Positions 8,007 through 16,272 are shown, counted from the first letter of the stretch. The stretch is DNA of 38,357 bases from an uncultured Treponema sp. (GCA_946186185.1 CAMHMJ010000029.1:1-38357), one strand, 5' to 3'. Notes: generated from the sequence alone by a model not told the origin. Numbers and translations: made by a program.

Positions 8007-10058
8007 CTAGGCCTTGATTTCACGCTGGTCATCAGGGTTGTAAGTATCGTGAATCTTTCTGCGGCGAAGGCTGCGTTTTCTCCATACGATAAGTCCGCAG
8101 AATGCTGAACAGATTGCAAGTCCGATGATACAGAAGTATTCAACGATTGCAGCGTATACCCCGCTTGTGTTACCGATTGTCTGGAAGGAAACGCCCTTTG
8201 TACGCATTGTACAGAGGTCAGAATTTCCGTTCATGTAGTCAACGGCGTTTCTGATCATAAGGCTTACAGGTTCGTTTCCTTTTTCGTCGATAAGCTGGTT
8301 AGAGGTGATGTAGCTGGTTCCAGTTACAAAAATCTTTCCGCTCTGGCGTGCCTTTGCAATATGAGTTGTGGTAGAAAGGTTTCCTTCTTTTTCTGCATTT
8401 TCTTCTTCAGCAGGGTTCTTTTCAAAGGCACTTTCGAATTTACCTTCAAGAAGAACTGCAAGCTCGTGCTTGTTTTCAGTTGACTTGTCATAAGGAGCGC
8501 TCATGTTCGGGTTCAGCTGAATGTTGCGGCTTTCCTTCCAGCCCTTTTCAGAGGTTTCTGCAAGAACAGTAAGCTTGATGTCCTTGTTTTCACGGGCACC
8601 AGTAAGGTTCAAACCGCCTGCCTGAAGGAAGATTACATAGCCCAGGTTCTTTGTAATCGGGTTTTTCTGATTCAGCTGTTTTCCTGAAAGCTGTGGAGCC
8701 CAGTACAAATTGATGTTTCCGTAGCCCTGCTGGCGTGCAACATAACAGTTTTCGTCGAATATATAGTTTGATTCAAGCTTTGCGCCGTATTTTTCAAGGA
8801 GAGTGTTCAAACCGCTGTCAATCGGGTCAAAGGTTGCCGGCTGGTAGTAGTTTCCCTGAGTCATGTTGAACGGATCTGCAAAAATCATTACGTTTCCGCC
8901 TCTCATTACAAACTGGTCGATTTTGTAAAGCTCTTCCTGAGTAAAGCTGCTCTTTGGACCGTTTATGATGATTGAAGCGAGGTTTACAGGAATTTCTTCT
9001 TCCTTGAGGTTAAGCTCTTTAAGCTCGTACATGTCTGAAAGAAGGGTTGAGAAGTTGATGGTTTTTCCCTGTTCGTCGGTGAGGGCTGCTTCTTCGTGAC
9101 CTGTGATGTATCCGATCTGAGTTGCCTTTGAAAGAAGGTTCTGAAGGCTGTCAGAAATGTTTTCTTCAAGCTCGTCTGCGCCGCTGATCATAAAGCCGAA
9201 AAGCGGATGGCGGAAAATGCTTAAAGGAATTATGCGGAAGCTTTCTCCGTGCTCAAGTACAAGACCGAAAACTGCAGGAGAATTTGAGCCGTCTTTGTTT
9301 CTGAGGGAAACTGTCTGAAGACCGTATTTTTCTGCAAGAGAGTTGATTTCTTCTTCATCTGTCGGATTTTTCTTGAGATAAGTAAGGCGGTTCAGGTTCT
9401 TTTTGTTTACCTCGTTAAAGGCCTTCTGAACGGCGCCGTCTACCTGTGAAAATCCGTTGATGTTAAAGTTTCCAAGGGCATCTGTTGCATAGAGTGTTAC
9501 AGTGATTGAGTCTGTAAGACCTGCAAGAGTGTCTGTTGTGGAAATAATCTTTGCGATTTTTGTTGTGAGGTTGTATTCAAAGCCTGCTTCGGTGGTAATG
9601 GAATCGATTACTTCGATGGAATCTCCGTAGGTTACGGCAACTCCCATCCATACCTGCTTGAAGCCTACTTCGTTGTTCTTTACTTCCTGAATCTGAATCT
9701 GGCGGAGACCGTAGCTGGAAGCAACCTTCTGGTTTTCAGGCTTATCCATGTCGTAGATGGTGTAGCTGAAGTTTTTGTTTGCGGCACCCTTGTATTCAAT
9801 GAGGATGTCTTTTACATAGGTCTGAACCTTGCTGTAGCCGGTTGGAAGGTTGTCCGAAAAGAACACCTTTACGGAGAGCGGTTCAGTGAGTGTGCTTACG
9901 GTTCGGCGGCTTGCTTCTGAAAGTGAATAAGATCTCTGGCTTGTAATATCAAGACGAAGGTGCGCATTGTGACCTGCGATGCAGGCAAGAACCAGAACGA
10001 TGATTAAAAGGGCAAAGTCGCTTTTAGGACCTTTGAGCCAATCTAAGAATTTTTTCAT
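8007..10058 (-). CDS. GldG-like ABC-transporter auxiliary protein
   Basis: A 683-residue protein with a membrane segment near residues 14-33, a long extracytoplasmic region and a C-terminal membrane segment (about 635-660) ending in a basic cytoplasmic tail. The region around 'V-K-V-F-F-S-D-N-L-P' and 'R-G-G-N-V-M-I-F-A-D-P-F' fits the ABC_transp_aux/GldG family, which accompanies ABC-2 exporters and was named from Bacteroidetes gliding motility. In spirochaetes it has no proven link to gliding. It follows the permease by 6 nt, with AAAGGAG inside the end of the previous gene's spacing, so the genes are co-expressed. The substrate is unknown. Confidence 0.85.
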   Translation of the reverse strand: MKKFLDWLKGPKSDFALLIIVLVLACIAGHNAHLRLDITSQRSYSLSEASRRTVSTLTEPLSVKVFFSDNLPTGYSKVQTYVKDILIEYKGAANKNFSYTIYDMDKPENQKVASSYGLRQIQIQEVKNNEVGFKQVWMGVAVTYGDSIEVIDSITTEAGFEYNLTTKIAKIISTTDTLAGLTDSITVTLYATDALGNFNINGFSQVDGAVQKAFNEVNKKNLNRLTYLKKNPTDEEEINSLAEKYGLQTVSLRNKDGSNSPAVFGLVLEHGESFRIIPLSIFRHPLFGFMISGADELEENISDSLQNLLSKATQIGYITGHEEAALTDEQGKTINFSTLLSDMYELKELNLKEEEIPVNLASIIINGPKSSFTQEELYKIDQFVMRGGNVMIFADPFNMTQGNYYQPATFDPIDSGLNTLLEKYGAKLESNYIFDENCYVARQQGYGNINLYWAPQLSGKQLNQKNPITKNLGYVIFLQAGGLNLTGARENKDIKLTVLAETSEKGWKESRNIQLNPNMSAPYDKSTENKHELAVLLEGKFESAFEKNPAEEENAEKEGNLSTTTHIAKARQSGKIFVTGTSYITSNQLIDEKGNEPVSLMIRNAVDYMNGNSDLCTMRTKGVSFQTIGNTSGVYAAIVEYFCIIGLAICSAFCGLIVWRKRSLRRRKIHDTYNPDDQREIKA

Positions 10059-10064
10059 TTTCTT

Positions 10065-10820
10065 TTAACTCCTTTCCTTCTGCTGTGTAACTACAGTAAG
10101 GCAGAAGAAGAAAACTGTAAGGCATACGAAGTATAGAATATCCCGGGTGTCGATGATTCCGTGGGAAATTGAAGTGAAATGCTCGTAAGTTGAAAGAAAT
10201 TTAAAGAATTCGTCAATGAAGTGAGGAACGCTTTTTGGAATTGAGAACGGCACATAAATGCTCATCAAAACGGCACATGCAGGAAGAGAAATGAAGAGTG
10301 AAACAATCTGGTGCTTTGTGATTGATGAAGCGAATACGCCGATTGTTGAAAATAGGGCTGAAAGAAGAATCAGGCCCAGGTAGCCGGCGATAATCTGGTT
10401 TAAGTCCAGCTTTCCGCAGAAAGAAATGAGAATCGGGATAAACAGGCTTGGTGCAACAACGATGAGTGATGTTACAAAAGCGGCAAGAGTTTTTCCCAGA
10501 ACAACATTCATTTCTGTAAGGGGAAGGGTCATAAGGGTTTCCATTGAGCCGGTGCGTTTTTCTTCGCTGAAAAGGCGCATGGTGATAATCGGAATAAAAA
10601 GAGTCAAAAGAATTGACTGGAAAAGGAATAAAATACGCAAATCTGCGCTCTTATAAAGGAAGAAGTTGTAACCTAAAAAGAGTCCTTTAAAGAATGCAAG
10701 GCTTAAGATGATGATGTTCATGCAGATTACGATGTAGGCAATCGGGCTTGAAAAGTAGGAAGAAAGTTCCCTTTTCATAATTATTGCCGCAATGTTCGGT
10801 TTTTTTACATTTTCGTTCAT
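10065..10820 (-). CDS. ABC-2 type permease (GldF-like)
   Basis: A 251-residue integral membrane protein with about six hydrophobic segments and the conserved 'E-E-K-R-T-G-S-M-E-T-L-M-T-L-P' cytoplasmic loop found in ABC-2/GldF/NosY permeases. Its ATG overlaps the TGA of the ATPase gene (ATGA), so translation is coupled. With the ATPase it forms a predicted exporter or mechanochemical ABC complex, with the GldG- and DUF4340-type proteins as partners. Nothing in the sequence identifies the cargo. Confidence 0.88.
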   Translation of the reverse strand: MNENVKKPNIAAIIMKRELSSYFSSPIAYIVICMNIIILSLAFFKGLFLGYNFFLYKSADLRILFLFQSILLTLFIPIITMRLFSEEKRTGSMETLMTLPLTEMNVVLGKTLAAFVTSLIVVAPSLFIPILISFCGKLDLNQIIAGYLGLILLSALFSTIGVFASSITKHQIVSLFISLPACAVLMSIYVPFSIPKSVPHFIDEFFKFLSTYEHFTSISHGIIDTRDILYFVCLTVFFFCLTVVTQQKERS

Positions 10821-11755
10821 TTTGCATCTCCGTTTGAGTTGTCAGCAGTAAGAATATGGAAGATATCCTCAAGGCTGTTTTTCTGAAGATTGAGTTCGTA
10901 AAGGTCGTAGTTCTTTGCAAGAACGGCTTTTGCAATCTGAGGGCGGATTTCAGTTCCGTCTTTGATTGCAATAAGGGCTGTAGAACCAGTTTCTGCCTTT
11001 TCAAAGCTGATGCTTTCAATTCCCTCAATTCCGTGAACTGCTTCAGAAAGCTCTGTTTCAGTTGCGTTTGCATTTACGCGGATAATTGCAGAGTTTGCAT
11101 AGCGGGTTCTGAGCTGGTCTGTCGGACTGTCTGCAACAAGCTTTCCCCCTGAAATAATGATGACGCGGCTGCAGAGAATTTCAACCTCGCCCAAGATATG
11201 TGTGGAAATGATAACCGTTCGGGTTTTTCCGATTTCCTTGATGAGGGCCCGGACTTCTTCTACCTGGTTAGGGTCAAGACCGCTGGTCGGTTCGTCAAGG
11301 ATAAGGATTTCCGGGTCGTTCATAAGTGCGTGGGCAAGACCAACGCGCTGCCGGTAACCACGAGAAAGTTCTGCAATATTTTTGTGCATTACTTCTTCAA
11401 GTCCGCATTCCTTGCAAAGAAGCGGAACCTTTGTATCAGCGTCCTGTCCGTGAACGGAAGCGATGTAGCGAAGATAATCGTCTACAATCATGTCTCCGTA
11501 AAGAGGTGCGCTTTCCGGCATATAACCGATTTTTGCCTTTGTTGCTACGGGATTTTCCGTTACATCGATGCCGTCAATTTTGATTTGACCGTCTGTTGGT
11601 TTCAGGAAGCCCGTAATCATTCTCATTGTTGTTGTTTTTCCGGCTCCGTTTGGACCGAGCAAACCGACGATCTGTCCGGTTGGAATTGAAAAACTAACAC
11701 CGTCAACCGCTTTGAAGGTACCAAAGTGACGGGAGACGTTAGAAACTTCAATCAT
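10817..11755 (-). CDS. ABC transporter ATP-binding protein (GldA-like)
   Basis: A 312-residue ABC ATPase. Walker A G-P-N-G-A-G-K-T-T at 34-42, signature L-S-R-G-Y-R-Q-R-V and Walker B I-L-I-L-D-E-P-T-S-G-L-D-P are all intact, followed by the usual switch region I-S-T-H-I-L. The ~80-residue C-terminal extension after the ATPase core is typical of the CcmA/GldA subgroup that pairs with ABC-2 permeases. AAGGAG precedes the ATG. The gene starts 12 nt after yhbY, so it probably shares the yhbY promoter. Confidence 0.92.
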   Translation of the reverse strand: MIEVSNVSRHFGTFKAVDGVSFSIPTGQIVGLLGPNGAGKTTTMRMITGFLKPTDGQIKIDGIDVTENPVATKAKIGYMPESAPLYGDMIVDDYLRYIASVHGQDADTKVPLLCKECGLEEVMHKNIAELSRGYRQRVGLAHALMNDPEILILDEPTSGLDPNQVEEVRALIKEIGKTRTVIISTHILGEVEILCSRVIIISGGKLVADSPTDQLRTRYANSAIIRVNANATETELSEAVHGIEGIESISFEKAETGSTALIAIKDGTEIRPQIAKAVLAKNYDLYELNLQKNSLEDIFHILTADNSNGDAK

Positions 11756-11767
11756 GTTGAGTTCTCC

Positions 11768-12070
11768 TTATTTTTCTATATTATATTTTCTTTTTTTAGG
11801 ATCCTTGTTCTGCTTAAAGACAATGGCGATATTTCCGATGATGCGGATTAAAGCAGCTCCGGTTTCTTCGCAGATTTTTTCCGAAAGCTCCCGCTTTTCG
11901 TCTTTAAATTCATTGAACTTGATTTTAATAAGCTCGTGTGCATCCAGAGATGTGGATACCATTTTGACAACCTGCTCTGTAACGCCGTTTGCTCCGACGA
12001 TTACAACAGGTTCAAGTGAGTGGGCGCATTTTTCCAATTGGCGCCGAATTTTACCATTAATTTCTTCCAT
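11768..12070 (-). CDS. yhbY: YhbY-type CRM-domain RNA-binding protein
   Basis: A 100-residue single-domain CRS1-YhbY (CRM) protein. The family motif 'V-I-V-G-A-N-G-V-T' at about 22-30 corresponds to the G-x-x-G loop region, and the 'E-L-I-K-I-K-F-N' strand follows. YhbY proteins bind pre-50S ribosomes and assist ribosome assembly. The C-terminus is lysine-rich. It is the first gene of the run leading into the Gld-like transporter. The ATG has no Shine-Dalgarno and lies 6 nt from the -10, so a leaderless message is expected. Confidence 0.88.
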   Translation of the reverse strand: MEEINGKIRRQLEKCAHSLEPVVIVGANGVTEQVVKMVSTSLDAHELIKIKFNEFKDEKRELSEKICEETGAALIRIIGNIAIVFKQNKDPKKRKYNIEK

Positions 12071-12076
12071 ATATTT

Positions 12077-12105
12077 AATTTAACAATTTTTTTTCAGTTT
12101 TTCAA
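12077..12105 (-). promoter_or_regulatory. Promoter of yhbY and probably the Gld-like operon, leaderless
   Basis: TTGAAA (12105-12100), a 17 bp spacer and TAAATT (12082-12077) on the minus strand, then exactly 6 nt to the ATG. This places the expected start of transcription on the A of the start codon. Confidence 0.65.
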
Positions 12106-12159
12106 TTTAACTTTTAAAAAAATGGAAAAAGAAATGGTTTCAAAAAAAGTGGAATTTTA

Positions 12160-12180
12160 GAGGGGGAGACTTTCCCCCTC
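12160..12180 (-). terminator. Hairpin 3' of mraY
   Basis: GAGGGGGA (12160-12167) pairs perfectly with TCCCCCTC (12173-12180), with a 5 nt loop. It begins 6 nt beyond the mraY stop. On the minus strand it is followed by TAAAATT and only later by a T run, so termination may be inefficient. The same stem recurs at 28970-28989. Confidence 0.5.
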
Positions 12181-12186
12181 ATTATG

Positions 12187-13263
12187 CTAGCGGACCTTAA
12201 AGAAGATTCCCAGGATTGCGACGGTGATTAAGAGCTGCAAAATCATGAACTTCAGGAGTACCTGGGTTGCTGACCAGCCGCGGTTCTTTCTCATGTGGTC
12301 GTGGAGCGGGAAGCGGACATTTTCGAAGATTTTGATTTTGAAGAAGCGGAGAAGGGCTACTTTAAGAAGACCCATTCCGCCGTTCAAAAAGATGATTGTG
12401 CTGGTTGCAAAGATGAAAAGCGGGTTTCCGCTGATGAGTACCATTGCGCCGATAAAATATCCCAGTGCGCGGCTTCCTGCATCTCCCATCAAAACGCTGG
12501 AAGGGTAGGCGTTGTGCCACAGATAACCCATCAGAACGCCGGAAAGTGTAAAGGTCATTAAAGCCCATTTGGCGCCGTCTGCAAGGTGCGGTACCAGAAG
12601 GTAATTTGCGATGTCAACATGACCCAGAATGAAGTAGAAGATTGAACCCAGGGTCAGGAGTGCGATTAAGACAAGAGAGCTGCTCAAGCCGTCTACACCG
12701 TCGGTACAGTTTGTGGTGTTGATGGAAGCCCAGATAAGAACGATGCTTACCAGCACGAAAACTACCGGGTGTACGTTTACCGGTTTCGAGATGAACGGGA
12801 ACCAGAAATGTACATGTCCGTCGGCATTGTGGCGTGAAACATAGAAATAAATCAGGAGGGCTGTAAGAACAGCGATTACAAGGTCAAGGAAGCCCTTTAA
12901 GTATTCGCCCCAGCTTGTAATGCTTCGGTCATCAAGAAAGCCTGTAAGCATGGTAAGGTATACTAATACAAGAATTCCCCACTGGAGAACGCTCATGGGT
13001 ACAAAAAGAATGCAGAGAAGTGCGTAAATGGTGATGAAAACTACGCCGGATCCGGTTGGCTTTCCTTTTGCGGCTTCTGCCGTGGCAGTAAGGGTGAACT
13101 CCCGGCCACGGTCGTGAGGAAGCTTGTTGTAAAATTTGGGAAGCAGTGCATAGGTTAAAAAGAAACCCGAATAAAGTGCGAGCGCAATTAAAACTGTGTA
13201 AGACTGCAAAAGTCGTGCCGGTCCCCAGAAGCCCTGGAGAAGACTGCCAAGATGATAAAGCAT
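12187..13263 (-). CDS. mraY: Phospho-MurNAc-pentapeptide transferase (MraY) or close relative
   Basis: A 358-residue polytopic protein (about ten membrane segments) of the polyprenyl-phosphate GlcNAc/MurNAc-1-phosphate transferase superfamily. MraY transfers phospho-MurNAc-pentapeptide to undecaprenyl phosphate to make lipid I. Visible motifs are K-P-T-G-S-G near the N-terminus (usual form K-x-x-T-P-T-M-G-G), the aspartate pair in F-L-D-D-R, 'N-C-T-D-G-V-D-G-L', and 'M-G-D-A-G-S-R-A-L-G'. The usual H-H-H-Y-E motif reads H-D-H-M-R-K here. AGAGGA lies before the ATG. It follows the purH-like gene by 35 nt, so it is probably co-transcribed, and no other mur genes adjoin it. A different sugar-phosphate transferase of the same superfamily is possible but less likely. 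Confidence 0.75.
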   Translation of the reverse strand: MLYHLGSLLQGFWGPARLLQSYTVLIALALYSGFFLTYALLPKFYNKLPHDRGREFTLTATAEAAKGKPTGSGVVFITIYALLCILFVPMSVLQWGILVLVYLTMLTGFLDDRSITSWGEYLKGFLDLVIAVLTALLIYFYVSRHNADGHVHFWFPFISKPVNVHPVVFVLVSIVLIWASINTTNCTDGVDGLSSSLVLIALLTLGSIFYFILGHVDIANYLLVPHLADGAKWALMTFTLSGVLMGYLWHNAYPSSVLMGDAGSRALGYFIGAMVLISGNPLFIFATSTIIFLNGGMGLLKVALLRFFKIKIFENVRFPLHDHMRKNRGWSATQVLLKFMILQLLITVAILGIFFKVR

Positions 13264-13298
13264 AAAATCCTCTTAAAGTTATGTCAGTTCAGTGAAGG

Positions 13299-14903
13299 CT
13301 AAAAAGCCAGATGCCTCATTCCCGTGAACACCATGGAGATGTCGTGGTTGTTGCAGAAGTCTATCAGTTCCTGGTCGCTGGAAGAACCGCCGGTCTGAAT
13401 GATTGCTTTTATTCCCAGGTCGGCAGCCTTTTGAATCCCTTCGTCAAAAGGAATTGAGGTATCACTAACTAATATTTCGGCACTTGTGTCCCCTGAGGTT
13501 AGACCATTTTTTATACATTCTTCGGCGTCTTCAAAGGCAAATCGGATTGAACGCTTTCGGCTTGTCTGCCCGGTGGAAATTCCGATGGTTGCAGAGTCGT
13601 TTACCACAAGGGCGGAGTCGGATTTCGCTGCAAGAATTACCATTGTTCCAAAGGCCATTGCATCGGTCTGGGCCTGAGTAGGGCGGCGGTTTGTAACTAC
13701 CTTCCACTTCTGGAAAAGTGTGTTGTCCGGAGTCTGAACTAAAAGTCCTCCGTCTATGGAAACGCTTTCGTGGAAGCCGCTGAACATTTTTGAAGCTACA
13801 ATCAGGTGAAGGGAGGTATTTTCCGAAAGAATTTCCCTGGCTTCCTTGGTGAAGTCCGGTGCGATGATTGTAAGAAGATTTGCCTTTGAAAGGGAAACTG
13901 CGGCGTCCTGGTCGATTACGGCGCTGCAGGCTAAGGTGGCTCCGTCAAAGGTATCCGGGCTGCAGTTCAGGGTTTTAGCAAAGGACTGGCACACATTTGA
14001 ACCAAGAGCGGCTCCTACCGGGTTTTCGTTTTTGATTGCAATGGTAAATACGCTTCCCGCCGCAGGTGTAAACTGAGTGGTGTATGGGTAGCCCTGGGAA
14101 TCCATGCTTTCAACTTCAAAAGGATTTTTGATAATTTTGAAAAACAGGCTCATGATGTTCCAGGCGATAAAGCCGTTTTTGATAATACAGTAGTCCAGCT
14201 CTTTTCCCTGAATCTTTTTCATTCCGGAGAGTGCCGAGGTATCCAGATTATGGGTATAGAGGCAGGCATACTGGTGGGGGTTTGTTCCGTGAAGGAGCTT
14301 CCGCTGTTTCTGGTACGGAACTACAAAGTAGTTCGGGAATTCAATTCTTTTTTTCTGCATGGAAATTGAAAGGCTGGAAGCCGCATCGCAGGCTGAACAG
14401 AGGTTCAGTGCCTTTCCTGCAAGATCAAGCCGGAAGTCCTTTGTAACGGAGTCCGTTTTAAGCTGGATTATTGCTTCAGAATAGTCTTCCGGATTTGTAA
14501 GAATAAGCACGCTTTTGTAGTTCTTTGCGGCACAGCGGATTAATGTCTGGTGCTTAAAGTCGATGCAGTTATCGGAGCTGGATTCTTCAAGAAAGTCCGT
14601 AAGGGGATGATATCTTGGTTTTACATTTACACATACAAGGCGGATGGCTCCCTTGGTAGAAAAGCTGTCGTGGTAAAAGTCGCTTTCGTTCTGGGTGACC
14701 TGCTGCAAAAGCCTGAAGAAGGAATCGTCGGCAGGGGTGTTGCTCAAAAGAGCCTTTTCTTCAGTTATGGGAATGTGCTTTGAATTCAGGTAGGCTGCAG
14801 TTTCGCCTGCAGAAACGATTTCCCAGTCATCGCAGATAAGAAATTCCGCAAGAGCCGGAAGCTGTTCCATATTTTCTGTATAAATAATCGCTCGCTTTTT
14901 CAT
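13299..14903 (-). CDS. Divergent PurH-like protein (AICAR transformylase/IMP cyclohydrolase fold)
   Basis: A 534-residue protein, the normal length of bifunctional PurH. Recognisable blocks are the MGS-like N-terminus, 'R-C-A-A-K-N-Y-K-S-V' (120-131), G-T-N-P-H-Q (206-211), 'I-K-N-E-N-P-V-G-A-A', 'I-I-A-P-D-F-T', 'D-G-G-L-L-V-Q', and the C-terminal 'V-F-T-G-M-R-H'. Key catalytic positions differ. The transformylase K-H pair is K291-N292, the R-Y before G-x-N-P-H-Q is L-H, K-S-N-x is K-S-D-S, and S-D-A-F-F-P-F is S-D-T-S-I-P-F. The cyclohydrolase K-T-L-H-P motif is not visible. It may be a weak enzyme, a changed-specificity enzyme or a regulatory paralogue. The ATG has no Shine-Dalgarno and lies 6 nt from TAGAAT. 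Confidence 0.8.
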   Translation of the reverse strand: MKKRAIIYTENMEQLPALAEFLICDDWEIVSAGETAAYLNSKHIPITEEKALLSNTPADDSFFRLLQQVTQNESDFYHDSFSTKGAIRLVCVNVKPRYHPLTDFLEESSSDNCIDFKHQTLIRCAAKNYKSVLILTNPEDYSEAIIQLKTDSVTKDFRLDLAGKALNLCSACDAASSLSISMQKKRIEFPNYFVVPYQKQRKLLHGTNPHQYACLYTHNLDTSALSGMKKIQGKELDYCIIKNGFIAWNIMSLFFKIIKNPFEVESMDSQGYPYTTQFTPAAGSVFTIAIKNENPVGAALGSNVCQSFAKTLNCSPDTFDGATLACSAVIDQDAAVSLSKANLLTIIAPDFTKEAREILSENTSLHLIVASKMFSGFHESVSIDGGLLVQTPDNTLFQKWKVVTNRRPTQAQTDAMAFGTMVILAAKSDSALVVNDSATIGISTGQTSRKRSIRFAFEDAEECIKNGLTSGDTSAEILVSDTSIPFDEGIQKAADLGIKAIIQTGGSSSDQELIDFCNNHDISMVFTGMRHLAF

Positions 14904-14909
14904 GGTTTT

Positions 14910-14927
14910 ATTCTACCAAAAGTGGTA
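14910..14927 (-). promoter_or_regulatory. purH-like promoter with overlapping palindrome
   Basis: On the minus strand the -10 TAGAAT (14915-14910) sits 6 nt before the ATG, so the mRNA should be leaderless. A perfect inverted repeat TACCA-AAAG-TGGTA (14914-14927) overlaps the edge of the -10 and reaches into the spacer, where a repressor would block polymerase. No good -35 is seen, as in activator-dependent promoters. The same site lies upstream of the divergent PC4-like gene. Confidence 0.5.
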
Positions 14928-14962
14928 TATTTAATACAGAGTTTTTTCTTGAGGAGATTACA

Positions 14963-15187
14963 ATGGCTGAGGATTTTTCGTTTGAAATTACAGAAAAAGT
15001 GGCAGTTATTTCTGAAGCGAAGGGCGGCTGGACTCTTGAACTGAATAAGGTTTCCTGGGGCGGACGGCCTGCAAAGTTCGATTTGAGAAGCTGGGCTCCT
15101 GACCACCAGAAAATGGGAAAGGGCGTAACCCTTTCAAATGAAGAAGTTAAAAAACTTGGCGAAGTAATTTCCGGCCTGGAATTGTAA
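14963..15187 (+). CDS. YdbC/PC4-like single-stranded nucleic-acid-binding protein
   Basis: A 74-residue protein matching the bacterial YdbC branch of the PC4 (transcriptional coactivator p15) family. Family features are 'F-S-F-E-I-T-E', 'G-G-W-T-L-E-L-N-K-V-S-W', 'R-P-A-K-F-D-L-R-S-W-A-P-D-H' and 'M-G-K-G-V-T-L-S-N-E-E'. Characterised members form dimers that bind ssDNA with little sequence preference. TTGAGGAG precedes the ATG by 6 nt. It is a single gene divergent from the purH-like gene, sharing the palindromic site at 14914-14927. No terminator is evident in the 65 bp before the converging holA stop. Confidence 0.85.
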   Translation: MAEDFSFEITEKVAVISEAKGGWTLELNKVSWGGRPAKFDLRSWAPDHQKMGKGVTLSNEEVKKLGEVISGLEL

Positions 15188-15252
15188 CAGGGCGCGCTTT
15201 TAGCCAATTTTTAAGCTTAATTTTTAAAACTTCGGGTTAGTACGAATAAAAA

Positions 15253-16272
15253 TTACTCGTAGACAGCGGAAGATCCGCCTTTTTTAGTTATAATCTCGTA
15301 CAGCAGCTTCTGAAGATAGGTGTCTTCCATTGAGTAGCCCCCAAGGTTTCCGCTGCTTCTGATATCCATGTCGGTTTTGGAAATTGCCGCCAGAACTCCG
15401 TGGCACTGTCCTGTTGTCCAGACATTTGAGGCTCTGGAGTATTGTGACCGCATTTTTTTACTGGAAAAACCGTTTTTCTTCAGGTTGAACTCGTCTGTCA
15501 GCCCGTTTTCTTTTAAGTGATTGTAGGTAATGAGCTTTCTGAAGCAGGATGCAAGGGCCGCAAGAATCATTACGGAGGAATTTTCCTTTGAAAGGCGAAC
15601 CTTCTGAAGAATTTCAAGGGAATGCTCAAGGCATTTATCCAGTCCGTCTTTTGTGTTTGTCATTGCGTCAAAAAGGGAGAAGGGATTTTCTTCCCTGTTG
15701 CTCAAAAGAATGGCGTCGACATCGTCAGTGGTAATGGTCTTTCCTTTTTCAAACAGAATTACAAAGCGCCGGCATTCATTTTTAAGGGCTTCCGTGTTGC
15801 TTTCCGTCATCTCAAGAATCAGGGAGACTGCATCCGGTTCAATCTGAAGTCCGTTTTTTGAAAAGAATTTGTTTACCCAGGTGCTTCGCTGGCTTTCTGA
15901 AAGTTCAAAGAAGGTTTTCTTGTTTGCCGGAGAAACGGCTTTGTCAATTTTTGTGCTTACAGAATACTCTTCCGTTACAAGAATAAGGACTGAGGTTTCC
16001 GGACCGTCTTCCTTTATCCATTTTGCAAGATAGTCCAGCTCTTCAGCTTTTTTGATGCTTTCAATGTTCTTTACAACGGCGCAGGTGGCACTGGAAAAAA
16101 GGCTGTCGCTGTCCAGAACGCTTAAACATTCCTGAACAGGAGACTCTGAGGCGTAAAATAAATATTCATCCAGATCGCCGAATTTCTTCTTAAGAGCGTT
16201 TTTTATATTCTGAATTGCTTCATTCCGCTCCCCGGCTTCGGGACCTGTAAAAAGATAGACCGGACGTGCCAC
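15253..16272 (-). CDS. holA: DNA polymerase III delta subunit
   Basis: A 339-residue protein with the HolA pattern: an N-terminal AAA+-like region starting 'P-V-Y-L-F-T-G-P-E', a lysine-rich helix, a central 'L-L-S-N-R-E-E-N-P-F-S-L-F-D-A' motif and a helical C-terminal domain. The delta subunit opens the beta sliding clamp within the clamp-loader complex. The Walker A is degenerate, as is normal for delta. Translation starts at a GTG (16272) with only a weak GCAGG upstream. The gene follows lexA by 19 nt, so it is expressed as the last gene of the hprK-ptsH-lexA-holA run. Confidence 0.85.
   Translation of the reverse strand: MARPVYLFTGPEAGERNEAIQNIKNALKKKFGDLDEYLFYASESPVQECLSVLDSDSLFSSATCAVVKNIESIKKAEELDYLAKWIKEDGPETSVLILVTEEYSVSTKIDKAVSPANKKTFFELSESQRSTWVNKFFSKNGLQIEPDAVSLILEMTESNTEALKNECRRFVILFEKGKTITTDDVDAILLSNREENPFSLFDAMTNTKDGLDKCLEHSLEILQKVRLSKENSSVMILAALASCFRKLITYNHLKENGLTDEFNLKKNGFSSKKMRSQYSRASNVWTTGQCHGVLAAISKTDMDIRSSGNLGGYSMEDTYLQKLLYEIITKKGGSSAVYE

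Noticed and set aside
15203..15212. GCCAATTTTT after the PC4-like gene, resembling one end of the hairpin elements
   Set aside because: There is no partner arm or apex nearby; ten A/T-rich bases are too little to call a remnant.
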